Source of the DNA: Microstegium vimineum
Taxonomy: Eukaryota > Streptophyta > Magnoliopsida > Poales > Poaceae
Direction: 5' to 3'
Length of the DNA stretch: 64,000 bases
Assembly: GCA_022036555.1 (NCBI GenBank)
Contig: CM039128.1
Coordinates: 21,034,171 to 21,098,170 of the forward strand
Part shown: positions 42,601 to 52,957 of the stretch, in pieces
How positions within the stretch are numbered: the stretch's first letter is position 1
How the letters are laid out: the number at the start of each line of letters is the position of its first letter
The notes under the pieces: model-generated
Databases searched by the model: none
The model's input: the letters and a program-made list of their open reading frames with translations, nothing else
Told to the model about the DNA's origin: nothing
Translations under genes and position numbers: made by a program

Positions 42601-43371
42601 GAAAAGCGGTGCCGACTTGGTCCTAGCACCGTTAACTCAGATTTGAGTGAGACAGCGCGAGCGGCGACAACGATGTCGGTGCAGAGCCGAAGCGGCGGCG
42701 ATGGCGTGTTCCACTTCCGCGGTCAGGCATCGGCGGCCACGCGGCGGATGACTCCGACGTACGGCTCAGCCATGGTCGGGTGAGTGCACGCGGGCGTGCG
42801 CGGCACGTGCGTGCGGTCGAGCGTGCGGGAGAGGGGTGGATATCGAGGGTAGGGTCGATCGGCTGATCGAGCCTCCGACTCGGTCGAGCCTTCTGCGCGG
42901 GGTCGTTCGTCCAAGCCTCGGTTCGTAACTTCGAGGGGTCGAAGTCGAGGGTAGATGTCGAGGGGGGGGGGCGTCGATCGACTGGCCGATCGAGCCTCTG
43001 GCTCGGTCGAGCCTCTGGCCCGGGGTCGTTCGCTCGAACCCTCGGTCCGTCACATTTCTATCGAGCGGGGGTCGAGGTCGAGGGGTGGTGCTCGGCCTGT
43101 CTCGATTCTGATTTCCTTTTCCATTCTCTTTTATTTGATAAAACTAAGCAGGGTAACTAAACATAAACAAACCACACTTTTACTCTAAGCAAAGCAAGGT
43201 TTAACTAAACAGATTAAACACAAGATTAAGCACAAAACACCTATTCAATTCTAGTTTCAAAGCATATAAACACACACATGGAATGATAGCATATGCAAAC
43301 ATGAATGCAAAGAAATGATGTGCTTAGTGGCTAATGATGATCCTAATGCAAGCTTGACACAGGGTGTCACA
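39634..43371 (-). mobile_element. Solo LTR of a Tekay-like element, minus strand
   Basis: The 3,738-bp insert starts TGTGACGG and ends GTGTCACA (minus strand TGTGACACCC... to ...CCGTCACA), with a perfect TGTTT duplication. It has no internal domains and no terminal direct repeat, so it is one LTR and not a complete element. On the minus strand it has the same plan as the Tekay LTR at 5926: a TGTGACACCC-type start, a long GC-rich block (about 43080-41500) and an AT-richer end containing GCTGAGTACATTCCCG. It probably arose by unequal recombination between the two LTRs of a full element. It is a different family from the 5926 copy. Confidence 0.8.
42865..43055 (+). repeat. TCGA-rich tandem repeat, about 123-bp step, in the solo LTR
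   Basis: GATCGAGCCTC(C/T) with CTCGGTCGAGCC and GGGGTCGTTCG starts at 42865 and again at 42988. Both are followed by a CTCGGTTCGTAAC or CTCGGTCCGTCAC end and GTCGAGG words. A run of nine or more G lies near 42962. The block is dense in TCGA, a CpG-containing palindrome. Confidence 0.7.
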
Positions 43372-43376
43372 TGTTT
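43372..43376. repeat. Right target-site duplication of the solo LTR (TGTTT)
   Basis: It is identical to 39629-39633. Confidence 0.92.
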
Positions 43377-44462
43377 GTGGTTGTTGATAGATTTTCTAAG
43401 ATGGCACATTTCATACCCTGTCATAAAACGGATGATGCTACTCATATTGCTGATTTGTTCTTTCGAGAAATTGTTCGATTGCATGGTGTGCCCAACACAA
43501 TTGTTTCTGATCGTGATGCTAAATTTCTTAGTCATTTTTGGAAGACTTTATGGGGAAAACTAGGAACTAAGCTTTTATTTTCTACTACATGTCATCCCCA
43601 AACCGATGGTCAAACTGAAGTTGTCAATAGAACTTTGTCTACCATGTTAAGGGTTGTTTTAAAGAAGAACATTAAGATGCGGGAAGATTGTTTGCCTCAT
43701 ATTGAATTTGCTTATAATCGTTCGCTGCATTCTACTACAAAGATGTGCCCATTTCAGATTGTATATGGTTTCTTGCCTCGTGCTCCAATTGATTTGATGC
43801 CTTTTCCATCTTCTGAAAAACTAAATTTTGATGCTACTAAGTGTGCTGAATTGATGTTAAAACTGTATGAAACAACTAAAGAAAACATAGAGCGTATGAA
43901 TGCTAAATATAAGTTTGCTGGAGATAAAGGTAGAAAGAAACTAATATTTGAACCTGTAGATTTAGTTTGGTTGCACTTGAGAAAGGATAGGTTTCCTGAT
44001 TTGAGAAAGTCTAAATTGATGCCTAGAGTTGATGGACCATTTAAAGTGTTAGAGAGAATTAACGATAATGCCTATAAGCTCGATCTGCCTGCAGATTTTG
44101 GGGTTAGTTCCACATTTAACATTGCAGATTTGAAGCCGTATTTGGGAGAAGAAGACGAGCTTGAGTCGAGGACGACTCAAATGCAAGAAGGGGAGGATGA
44201 TGAAGACATCCACACCAATGATACATCCACGCCATCACGAGTACCAGTTTCTGGTCCTATTACTCGCGCTCGTGCTCGCCAAATTAATCATCAAGTAAGT
44301 TTGCTCTTGAGTTCCTGTCCATCATATTTAGACCATGGAGACGCGTGCACTCTTGTTTTGGTTAGGAACCAGGGTGAGGACCGAAAGGGACAAGGATTCG
44401 CGGAGGCAGGATTCGGACTCGCGGATGCTGGATTCGGATTCCAGGACAGCTCCAACTTGTGA
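43377..44462 (+). pseudogene. CRM integrase, second fragment, reading into the 3' LTR
   Basis: The core continues with VVVDRFSKMAHFIPC, IVSDRDAKFLSHFW and CHPQTDGQTEVVNRT. The GPF region follows (KLMPRVDGPFKVLERIND), then TFNIADLKPYLGEEDE, an acidic stretch, and GPITRARARQINHQ. The frame crosses the polypurine tract (44185-44197) and the LTR boundary at 44198 without a stop and ends at 44460-44462. This fragment is intact. No classical chromodomain is present; the C-terminal part corresponds to the CR-type tail of centromeric elements. Confidence 0.88.
44185..44197 (+). promoter_or_regulatory. Polypurine tract of the CRM element, inside coding sequence
   Basis: AAGAAGGGGAGGA directly precedes the 3' LTR. 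It is read through as codons for an acidic stretch of pol, so one sequence both primes cDNA and codes protein. Confidence 0.8.
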
Positions 44463-45137
44463 TGGTCACCACGGTCGCATACAGACTCGGATTAGGGTGT
44501 TCAAGTACTTCATGGAATCCTTATGAAGTCTATTTTCATATGGATCTAGAATCAAGTCCATATCTGTTCTGAGGCAGCCGCAATGACCGAATTACGACCT
44601 AGAGCTTTTTTGTCCAAAGGTGTTGCGTCACCTTAGTTTGGTCCAATGGGCCGTGTATCAAGTTGGGTCCATTAGGAACGCGTCCTAGGGTTGGAAAACG
44701 ACCCCAACACCCTGGTGGTCGTCCTTCCACCTTTATATACTCATTAGCCGCCACCAAGAACAGTTAGGTTTTGTTTCGTCGAATTAGCTATTGCTGCCGC
44801 CTTTCAGCGCGCGTGTTGGATCAACCGTCCGTCTGATTGTCAACAGAACCTCACCATATTGTGTTCTCAGATTGAAACCTTCATATTCATCTTGCCATTG
44901 AGTGGTTGTTTCATCTTGTTCTTGCTGGTTCTTCGATTGCTTGCAGGACGGGAGCCCTAGTGGCTGGTTGTCGCGCCGCAAGATTACGACAACCATTGGA
45001 GGTGGTGTATCGGTTGCTAAGGCGCAGCGTCCTTGGACGGTTGTAGTCGAGCCGTGAACGTCATCCCCATCCACCAATCGAGTTATCCACTTTCTTTCAT
45101 CGAAAGATCGGACCGCGAACCCTACGGGTCGTCATCA
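44198..45137 (+). repeat. 3' LTR of the CRM element
   Basis: The complete 940-bp LTR runs from TGATGAAGAC to GTCGTCATCA. Its first about 265 bp encode the C terminus of pol. A TTATATA at 44733-44739 is the likely TATA box. Confidence 0.92.
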
Positions 45138-45142
45138 GATCC
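45138..45142. repeat. Right target-site duplication of the CRM element (GATCC)
   Basis: It is identical to 37984-37988. Confidence 0.85.
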
Positions 45143-47064
45143 CCTATTTTGACATAGGTTGATGAATGTTCTGATAAATTATTTATTTTGGCAGGTTACC
45201 CCAAATGTTACTTACAATCTTAACAAAATTGGTACCTTAACAACGATGAGGTTATGACAAATTGACTTGGCAAAACAATACAATGCAGGCAGCAAACTCA
45301 GATATACCTGAATCCTAAAGATCTGTCAGATGACTTGGGGGTCGTTCAACTGAGTTTGCCGTGGGTGGCGTGGACGATGAACTCGACAACGGAGGTGCGG
45401 TGTGGATGACCACCTGCAAATGAAAAGACAAGATTTAACCAACGGTACATTAGCTTTGAACTCATACATTGCATGATTGCTTGTTCTGAACCATATAGTT
45501 GTATGTGTTTGTATCACCTGGATGATGGATGTCCGTTTCTCATGTGGTGTGATTTGTCTAGGGGACCTGATGGCAGCGACCAGGCGATGGACTCCCACGC
45601 GACTCGGGGTGGGCGATTGGCGATTGCGATGGCTGGGGCGCGTGAGACGGCCGTGTGCGACGGACGGGTGACAACGACGAGCGATGGATTGACAATAGCA
45701 ACCCCCATCCGGGGGTGGGGGCATGCGATGGTTTATAGATGATTTACCCTCGTTCAAGCGTGATGGGGTGTGTTGATTTGTTTCCTTTGTTTTTTGGGAG
45801 CGTAATAAGTAGCGATTGATTGCCTGCATGCGTTAATTTCCTTTCTTGCGTGTAAAAGGTCCCTTTAATATTGATTGATTGCATGCATGCGTTAATTTCC
45901 TTTCTTGCATGTAAAAGGTCCGAGATTAATTGGCTGCATGCGTTAATTTCCTTTCTGGCATGTAAAAGGTCCACATGTCGGCGCCGAAATTTTCTTTCAT
46001 TGAGACGCCCGTCGCACGCGCGATGCCTTGCGAGACGAAAGGTTTTGCCGCACGAACTCACATGACCTTTTTGTGCTTTTTAGTTGTGGGAGAAAAGCAA
46101 AAGATCCGTTTCTTCTTCGAAGTACAAAACCAAATATGTGACTGCCTAAATATCTAATACTTCACACCCCTACCGGTGGTAGCATATGCGGCGCCATATC
46201 AGCCATCCTATATGTGGCTTCACGTCGCCCTAGTATAGAAGATAAATTTCTACATCAACAGTTCAGGGATCAGCCTTATAAAAATATATATTGTAGATTT
46301 TTTTTCAAAGTTAACCACATATTCTTCAGGCAAGTTATGCAATTAAAATTCTAAAAAATATTATTTGTTGATCTTAGAAAGTGCAAACAAAATTTTATTG
46401 TTTTAGCTTGCAAAAATATGACACCAAATTCTTTTTTTGTTTTAAAAAACTGCACTCAATCTTTTCGTGCCTTGGAGTTATTTGAATTTTCTATGGAGTA
46501 GATGCGGTAATTCAAACTGCACTCATCAAAGTTGACGACAGGAACAATGTAGAAGGACAAATGACTTAAAAAAAACAACTTAAGTGTCACTCGATCAAGT
46601 GCCATTTCAAAAGCACATCGATATTTTAGCCACTACTTGATGTGCCTAGTTCTAGTTCTTGATCAAGTGACACTTTGTGTTCATTTCATCGAAATCACTT
46701 TGTCTTTACGTAGTCTAGGTTATCAACGTTGATTAATTATTAAATATAATATACAGACAAGAGATCTACTAGCGAATAAACATAAAAACAAAACCATAAA
46801 AGACTTGAAGTACCTCCAATTTAGACGATAGAACATGTCTTCTGGGGGGGGAGTGTAAACCGGTTCCATATTTTTCCAAAGTAAACTTATTTTTCTAGGT
46901 AATTTACAAAGATCAAACCAACTTGTAGAATTTATATTTTCACAAATTTTCTAGACTAAAGTACATGGATAGTTTTTACTTTAAAAAAATATATAAGTTT
47001 TGGGCAAAATCTATTTTAGCCCTAAAAATGTATTTGCTCAAGACTAAAACGACTGTCAAAATCT
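45143..47064. other. Host DNA without a recognisable gene
   Basis: A 167-codon minus-strand frame (45829-45326) has no domain I recognise and basic, low-complexity composition, so I do not call it a gene. The segment 45330-45740 is GC-richer, with possible splice-like words, and could be a fragment of an old gene or DNA transposon. A triple repeat lies at 45815-45972. From 46160 to 47060 the DNA is AT-rich and plain. Confidence 0.45.
45815..45972 (+). repeat. Three copies of a 48-bp repeat containing TGCATGCG
   Basis: The copies lie at 45815-45862, 45874-45921 and 45925-45972. All contain TGCATGCGTTAATTTCCTTT followed by GTAAAAGGTCC, with 11 and 3 bp between copies. Copy 2 carries CATGCATGC, an RY-type element. 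The copies differ at a few positions only. Confidence 0.85.
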
Positions 47065-47159
47065 ACTCCCTCCATCCCAAAACAAACACAATTATAGGAC
47101 CAAGCACGAAGCGAATACCTAAATTTTCAGTGTATAATTATCGGACCTATAGCCAGCCT
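47065..47159 (+). mobile_element. Stowaway-like MITE end (CTCCCTCCATCCC)
   Basis: TACTCCCTCCATCCCAAAAC matches the well-known CTCCCTCCGTCCC terminus of grass Stowaway-type MITEs next to a TA dinucleotide. The right end is not obvious; the next similar terminus begins about 95 bp downstream at 47160. Confidence 0.4.
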
Positions 47160-47281
47160 ACTCCCTCTGTCCCTTATTGTGTGTCCAAACATTGTCCCTT
47201 ATTGTGTGTCATTGGTCTATTGATACGGGTTCCAACGCATAGGTGCAGGGTTGGCTATGTACCAGTCTGACAAAAAAAGGA

Positions 47282-47286
47282 CTGTG
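47282..47286. repeat. Left target-site duplication of the Sirevirus (CTGTG)
   Basis: CTGTG here and CTCTG at 60839-60843 agree at four of five positions, consistent with the age of the element. Confidence 0.7.
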
Positions 47287-49589
47287 TGAAGGACCGGAAA
47301 CGGCGACCAGAGGGGGGGTGAATGAGAGCCAAATAAAAATTCCTTTCATAAGATCTTGACCTTTGTCCCAAACACGACCCAAAGCAAGAACTAGGCTCAC
47401 GACCCACAAGTGGGTGGATGTTCTAGGAGATGTCCTAGGAACACAACGGAGCTAGCCACGAACCCGGAGAACCAAACCGCAATGCAAATGGAAAAATGCA
47501 GCAGGCACAGAGGCCGACGGACGTTGAGAGACAGGGCGTCGGACGGTCTGACGCAGTGCGACGGACGCTGGCGTCGAACGCTTGGCTGAGCGTTTGTCGC
47601 CCTTCCAGAGAGCACTGCAGAGAGAAAAGCCAGCTGCTGGGCATCGGACGCGTCTGAAGCGCAACCGACGGACGCTAAGGAGCGTCCGACGCGAATCACA
47701 CAGAGAGCATGTAAATTGCTCAAAACCGACGAACGCGTCTGACAGGTAGGCGACGGACGATGGAGAGCGTCCGACACAACTTAACCCGCGCAGAAGAGTC
47801 ACGTGACAAACGCTGACCTTAGCATGCCCCAGCGTCCGACGCAAAAGCTTGGAGCGTCCGACGCTCACGAACAGAGCGCAGAATTGCAAAAACCCCGGTT
47901 CTCTTCACCAAATCTTTCCAAAACCGAATCAAATGGTCACCAACTGCAACCAAACTATGTAAGCATGATCCTAGTGCAGTTGGGGAGCTATCCCGAAGAA
48001 ATCATCGCTCAATTTGGGTCGGTTGAACGGGCGCAAAAGGATTTCGGGAGAAAACCCCAAAACGAAGCACACCGCAAAGAAATCGCCCGATCTGTGTACT
48101 CGTGAAGTTTTAGGAGAATTTCTTTGGTGCAAAGTTGCTCCTCACAAGTACGAAGAACTTGGTTCAAACGGATTTCCCAAAACCTTACTCAAACAAACGA
48201 TCTCATCTCGGGATCAAAAGAGAGGCATGAGGAAAACGCGAATAACACAAGCAATCGAGAGACACGATCAAGTAATCAAACTAACCATGGCTTACGGAGG
48301 GTAAGGCCTCCGATTCCCACCGAAAACAAGGTGCAAATCCTTACAAAGGTTGGAGAGATCAACCTAGGGGCCTCATGAACTAGAGAGCGGTTAGAGAGAG
48401 AGAGTTAGGGCAAATGAAAGGTGTTCAAGAGGTGGGATGAGGGATACCCTTCACCCCCTACTTATCGGGCTTTGTCTATTTCCCAAAGACCCCCCTAGAT
48501 ACATTGAGTGAACTACCTAGCCTAAGCATTGCAGTCCATGCTCCGGAAAGTATCTCCTGCTTTTTGAATGGACGACCCCGCTTCCTGCCAGGAGTTGTCG
48601 TCGTCTCGACGCAACCTCCAGGATTCCTCCACGTGCCATCCCCACTTCGTCGGAAGCTCCGCTCGGGTTTTGAGGCCCAAACCCAGGAAACCTAGGGATC
48701 TCAAGTTCTTATAGAGGTTGGTGAAATCAACCTAGGGATCTCATGAACTAGAGAGGGTGGAGAGAGAGAGGGAGTTGGGGCAAATGATTAGGGTTCAAGA
48801 GATAGGATGAGGATACCCCTTCATCCTCTATTTAACAGGACTTTGGCTATTTCCCAAAGACCCCCCTAGATACAAGACCGAATTACCTAGCCCTAAGACA
48901 TTGTAATCTAAGCCGGTAACTCTCAGCCACTCATTTGAATGGACGGCCCCGCTTCCTGCCGGGAGTTGTCGTCGCCTCGACGCAACCTCCAGGATTCCGC
49001 CACATGCCATCCTGCTTCCTCGGAAGCTCCGCCTAGGTTTTGAGGCCCAAACCCAGGAAACCCGCCACCGGTAGCTTTGGGCTCAACTACCGAACCCCGA
49101 GTTTTGAGGCCCAAACTCGGAAACCGTCCTCCCATGGTTTTGAGGCCCAAACCACCAAACCGCTCGACTCGAGCCACCTTGTCCTCGCCCGGTCGGACTC
49201 CGAGTCCCATGAGCCTCCGCTCGGCCTGCTCGTCCACCGTCTTGACTCGGTCGACTCGGTCTACCTCCATGTCTTTTCGCACTCGCCGGTGCAAAGTACT
49301 AGCCACCATAACTAGTCCGCCGGCGCCCATGGTCCCTCAGTCCGAGCCCCACTTCCGCCCTTCACCACTCTCAGTCCATCGGCACGGCAAGCCTCTACTC
49401 GACCTTCTCCACGCCACTGACCACTGTCACTAGACATAACACCTGCACACCACAAGCCGATAGACAAGCACACATTTGCTTTCGCAAAGAGGTTAGTTCA
49501 AGCCACTCAAACTGAAACACTCACGTGTTGGACGATCACTCATCATCAAATCTGAACATACATGGGTACTTATCCACCATGTGTTCGCA
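47287..49589 (-). repeat. 3' LTR of the Sirevirus, enlarged by an internal duplication
   Basis: It is 2,303 bp against 1,936 bp for the 5' copy. The difference is a tandem duplication of about 369 bp (about 48340-49077). It contains CG-rich inverted words of the GCGTCCGACG type at 47510-47870 and three copies of GTTTTGAGGCCCAAAC at about 49035-49155. Confidence 0.9.
48340..49077 (-). repeat. Tandem duplication of about 369 bp in the Sirevirus 3' LTR
   Basis: ATCAACCTAGGG, CTCATGAACTAGAGAG and CCCAAAGACCCCCCTAGATAC recur with a step of about 369 bp, as does GAATGGACG(A/G)CCCCGCTTCC. The copies differ clearly (perhaps 10% or more), more than the two LTRs differ elsewhere. Confidence 0.8.
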
Positions 49590-49602
49590 ATCTCCCCCTT
49601 GA
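49590..49602 (-). promoter_or_regulatory. Main polypurine tract of the Sirevirus
   Basis: The minus strand reads CAAGGGGGAGAT immediately before the 3' LTR starts at 49589. It is the position-correct plus-strand primer among the several similar tracts. Confidence 0.75.
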
Positions 49603-51243
49603 TGAGTGCATTGTCAACACAAGTGCATTTCAGATTTGAGCCACAAGGTAAAGCTCTTCAAATGACCAAAAAGCTAAGAAAGCCAAAACGGGGTCACTTG
49701 AGAGAAGAAAAACGAGTCCAAAACTTGGTTCCCAAAGACATGTGCAACGGCTCGACGCAACCAAGCAAAACAAAACTAGCTCTCAAGAAGAGGCAGAAAA
49801 CGGGCTCAACACCGCTAGCAAGTCCAAGATACCAATCACCGCTCTCAAAGCTCAGAAAACCAATTGAAACACTAAGGGAGCTCAAAAGATACTAATTAAA
49901 TCAACTAAAGGTCAAGAAGCAATCGAAACCTGTCAAAGCCAACAAAGCAAGCTAGACCCCTCCAGAAGAGGCAAAGGCTCAACACACCTAGCAAAAGCTT
50001 CCCCTGGGAAAAAGCACACTCAAGATACCAATTGAGCGCCTAAAGGTAAAAGAAGCACAAAGACTCCCCTTGACCAAGGAAGCTCTAAACCAATGAAACC
50101 AATGAGATGCACAACACTCCCCCTTGGAAGTAGATGGCTGAAAATGGAGTGAAATGCACATCTCTCCCCCTTGGTGACACATGCAGCTCATCAACGTTCG
50201 AAACTCAAGATTGTGCCACAAAAGCCATGAAATGCTAAATGAGTGCAAAAGCTTCATACATAGATCTAAGACAATGAATAAATGCTCTAAGTGATGTGAT
50301 CCTGTGAGAATAGGAAAAGCTCTACGTGCCCAACAAAGACTCAAGTTGAGCTTAAGATCACTTTAGAAGCTATTTTAGAGAGCATTACATGTGCGAGCGG
50401 GAGAAAGGGTATCACCTCCTAGAGACAACTAGACATGGCAAACAAGATAGGATCTATCTCAAAGCAATCTTATGTATAACAAGTAGAACTATCCCTAGCA
50501 AAGTTCATACAACATGCCAATGACCCAACTAAATGAATTTTTCAAGTTTCAGAGTTTTGCAGCCAAATATCAGTTTTAGGCATATTTCAAGTTGTATGCG
50601 AGTGGTTGTAAGCAAGGTGATGCCACTTACCAACCAGGCGAAGTCAAAGGACTTGACACACCGGTTTTGGTCACACACGACACCGCTCAAGTTCAACCCA
50701 TATGGGAATCAGTCTCGAACACACGGTGAAGTGCTCATAATGCAGACCCAACTCGATCTTTCCAATTCACAATTCTGAGAGAAATTTCATTTTAGATCAA
50801 TTTAAACATGGTGCTCAAAGGTAGTGAATGAAATAATGAAGAGCCATAGTTACAAGCTATATACAAAACAACCAAGAAGGATCTTCAAACGCCTACACAT
50901 GTTAGTGCCATTTCAGAGGTGACATGGGGAATTAAATTCAGTTTTAAAGCTTTTCTAACTTAGCTCTATTGCATATCTATAGATCAAAAAGAGTCTAAGT
51001 TAGACAACACCATAGACACATAAAGCACCTCAAACAGAGCATAAATTTGTTATATCGGCTAGGTATGAAGATTGAAATGAACTATGTCACAAATGCAAAT
51101 GAGATGCAAGATGCAATGACACCAATTAACAACTAAAAAGACACCAAGTGAGAAAGAAGAAAAGACAAACAAAAAACCAAAAAGAACTATGATACACAAA
51201 TGATTTCCCTCAATTAAAAGGGGAAACACACACCCAACTCGCC
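49590..51243 (-). other. Non-coding region between pol and 3' LTR of the Sirevirus
   Basis: This 1.65-kb stretch has no convincing ORF. On the minus strand it carries several polypurine-like tracts: complements of TCTCCCCCTTGATG (49591), TCCCCTGGG (49999), CTCCCCTTGACC (50064), CTCCCCCTTGG (50117) and CTCCCCCTTGG (50165). Repeated polypurine tracts in this position are a recognised Sirevirus feature. Some relatives carry an envelope-like ORF here; none is visible. Confidence 0.75.
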
Positions 51244-52957
51244 TCAAAGGCGAGAAAACACAGCTTGATCCAAAGGCTTTGAGAGAATATCCGCAAGCTG
51301 GTTGTGGGTCTCAACATGCCGGAGGTCAATGTCGCCCTTCTCGTAGTGATCTCGCAAGAAGTGAAAGCGAACATCAATATGCTTGGTCTTAGAGTGAAGC
51401 ATGGGATTTTTGGTTACACTAATTGCACTCGTGGTATCGCAAAGCAGAGGCGCCTTAGTAAGCACAAGACCGAAATCCTTCAAAGTTGCAATCATCCAAA
51501 TCAACTACGAGCAACAGCTAGCCGCGACAACGTACTCAGCTTCGCACATCGACTGTGCCACGCTAGACTGTTTGCAAGAAGACCAAGACACAATAGAAGA
51601 CCCGAGAAACTGGCAAGTCACAGAAGTGGACTTCCGATCAAGACGGCAACCGGCAAAGTCGGCATCAGAATAACCGCAAAGCACAAGAGAGGAAGAGGTG
51701 GAAAACCAAAGACCGAATTCGGGAGTGAATCGCAGGTACCTCATGATGCGTTTCACCGCCTTCTTGTGCGAAGTCCGTGGGGATGCCTGAAAGCGCGCAC
51801 ACAAGCAGACGGCGAACTGAATGTCCGGTCGAGTCACTGTCAAGTACAGAAGCGACCCGATCATGCTTCGGTACTCCGTCTGATCCACCGCCTCTCCTTC
51901 CTCGTCCGCATCGAAGGCAGCCATAGTTGACATGGGCGTCGAAAGAGGCTTTGCCTCACCCATGTCAAACTTCTTCAGAATGTCCTTTGTGTACTTGCCT
52001 TGGTGCACAAACGTCCCTTCCCGGGTTTGCTTGATTTGCAAACCGAGAAAGAAAGTCAACTCTCCCATCATGCTCATCTCAAATTCCTTGCTCATAAGAT
52101 TTGCAAACTTGGCAATAAGAGCATGAAAAAAAACCACCAAAGATGATATCATCCACGTATATTTGGACAAGGAGAGTGTCTTTACCTTGCTTGAGGAGAA
52201 ACAACGTCTTATCTACCGATCCCATTTTAAAACCTTTAGCTAGCAGGAAGGTTCGCAATCTTTCATACCATGCTTTAGGTGCTTGCTTCAAACCATACAA
52301 AGCTCTGTGAAGTTTAAAAACATGGTTTGGAAACTTGGGATTTTTGAAACCGGGAGGTTGTTTAACATACACTTCCTCCTCTATGTAGCCGTTTAAGAAA
52401 GCACTTTTAACATCCATTTGAAATAGTTTAAAACCCTTAGAAGCCGCAAAAACTAAAAGGATTCTAATTGCTTCTAAACGAGCTATGGGAGCAAAGGTTT
52501 CCTCATAATCTATCCCCTCCTTTTGACAAAAGCCTTGCGCTACCAACCTAGCCTTGTTATGCACTACCACCCCATATTCACTTTGTTTATTTTTGAAAAC
52601 CCATTTGGTACCTATGGGGTGGCAACTTGGTGGTGGTGGCACTAAGACCCAAACGCGGTTTCGCTCAAAGTTTTCTAACTCCTCATGCATGGCATTAAAC
52701 CAATCCAAATCCATCAAAGCGTGTCCAACATCTCGGGGCTCAAAAGAAGCGACAAAAGACGAATGAGCAAAGTGAGAGAGATAGAACCTGGACCACGTGA
52801 CTCGACGGTCAATGTCGCCGATGATGTTCTCCGGCGGGTGCTGCCGCTGGATGTGGCGGGGAGCCTGCCTGGACGAAGTGGCCTCCCCCTCGACAGCAGC
52901 TGGAGCTCCCTCAGGTGCAACAGGAACCGACTGAGGAAGCTGCTCGAACGGCCCCAT
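51244..52957 (-). pseudogene. Sirevirus reverse transcriptase and RNase H
   Basis: Minus-strand motifs are HPPENIIGDIDRRVTWSR (lead-in), ALMDLDWFNAMHEELENF, KARLVAQGFCQKEGIDYEET, LFQMDVKSAFLNGYIEEEVY, ALYGLKQAPKAWYERLR and QIYVDDIIFG (catalytic YVDD). A frameshift in a run of eight T (complement of 52126-52133) follows. RT end and RNase H continue with GELTFFLGLQIKQT, TRPDIQFAVCLCARFQ, GYSDADFAGC and CEAEYVVAASCC, then an in-frame stop at 51505-51507, LCDTTSAISVTKNPMLHSKT and the natural stop at 51244-51246. Two lesions. Confidence 0.9.

Larger units (their letters stand above)
37989..45137 (+). mobile_element. CRM-like Ty3/gypsy chromovirus, internally deleted and split by a solo LTR
   Basis: The LTRs begin TGATGAAGAC and end GTCGTCATCA, with TGATGA/TCATCA as terminal inverted bases and a perfect GATCC duplication. 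The pol frame continues across the polypurine tract into the 3' LTR (SGPITRARARQINHQV), a feature of centromeric retrotransposons of maize (CRM) and rice (CRR). The 5' LTR lacks its last 10 bp and is joined directly to the RNase H part of pol, so the primer site, gag, protease and RT are deleted. A 3,738-bp solo LTR interrupts integrase. By-eye LTR divergence is about 2%. Non-autonomous. CRM elements are enriched at grass centromeres, but one copy does not prove location. Confidence 0.85.

Noticed and set aside
39634..43371. Insert as a complete non-autonomous LTR element (LARD/TRIM)
   Set aside because: No terminal direct repeat inside the insert; the start and end sequences are single-copy. 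Solo LTR is simpler.
45326..45829. Minus-strand 167-codon frame as a gene
   Set aside because: Basic, low-complexity composition, no motif, and no supporting context.
47803..48105. Plus-strand frame of about 100 codons in the Sirevirus LTR, also present at 59420-59719
   Set aside because: It is preserved in both copies simply because the LTRs are duplicates. It is antisense to the element and has no recognisable domain.
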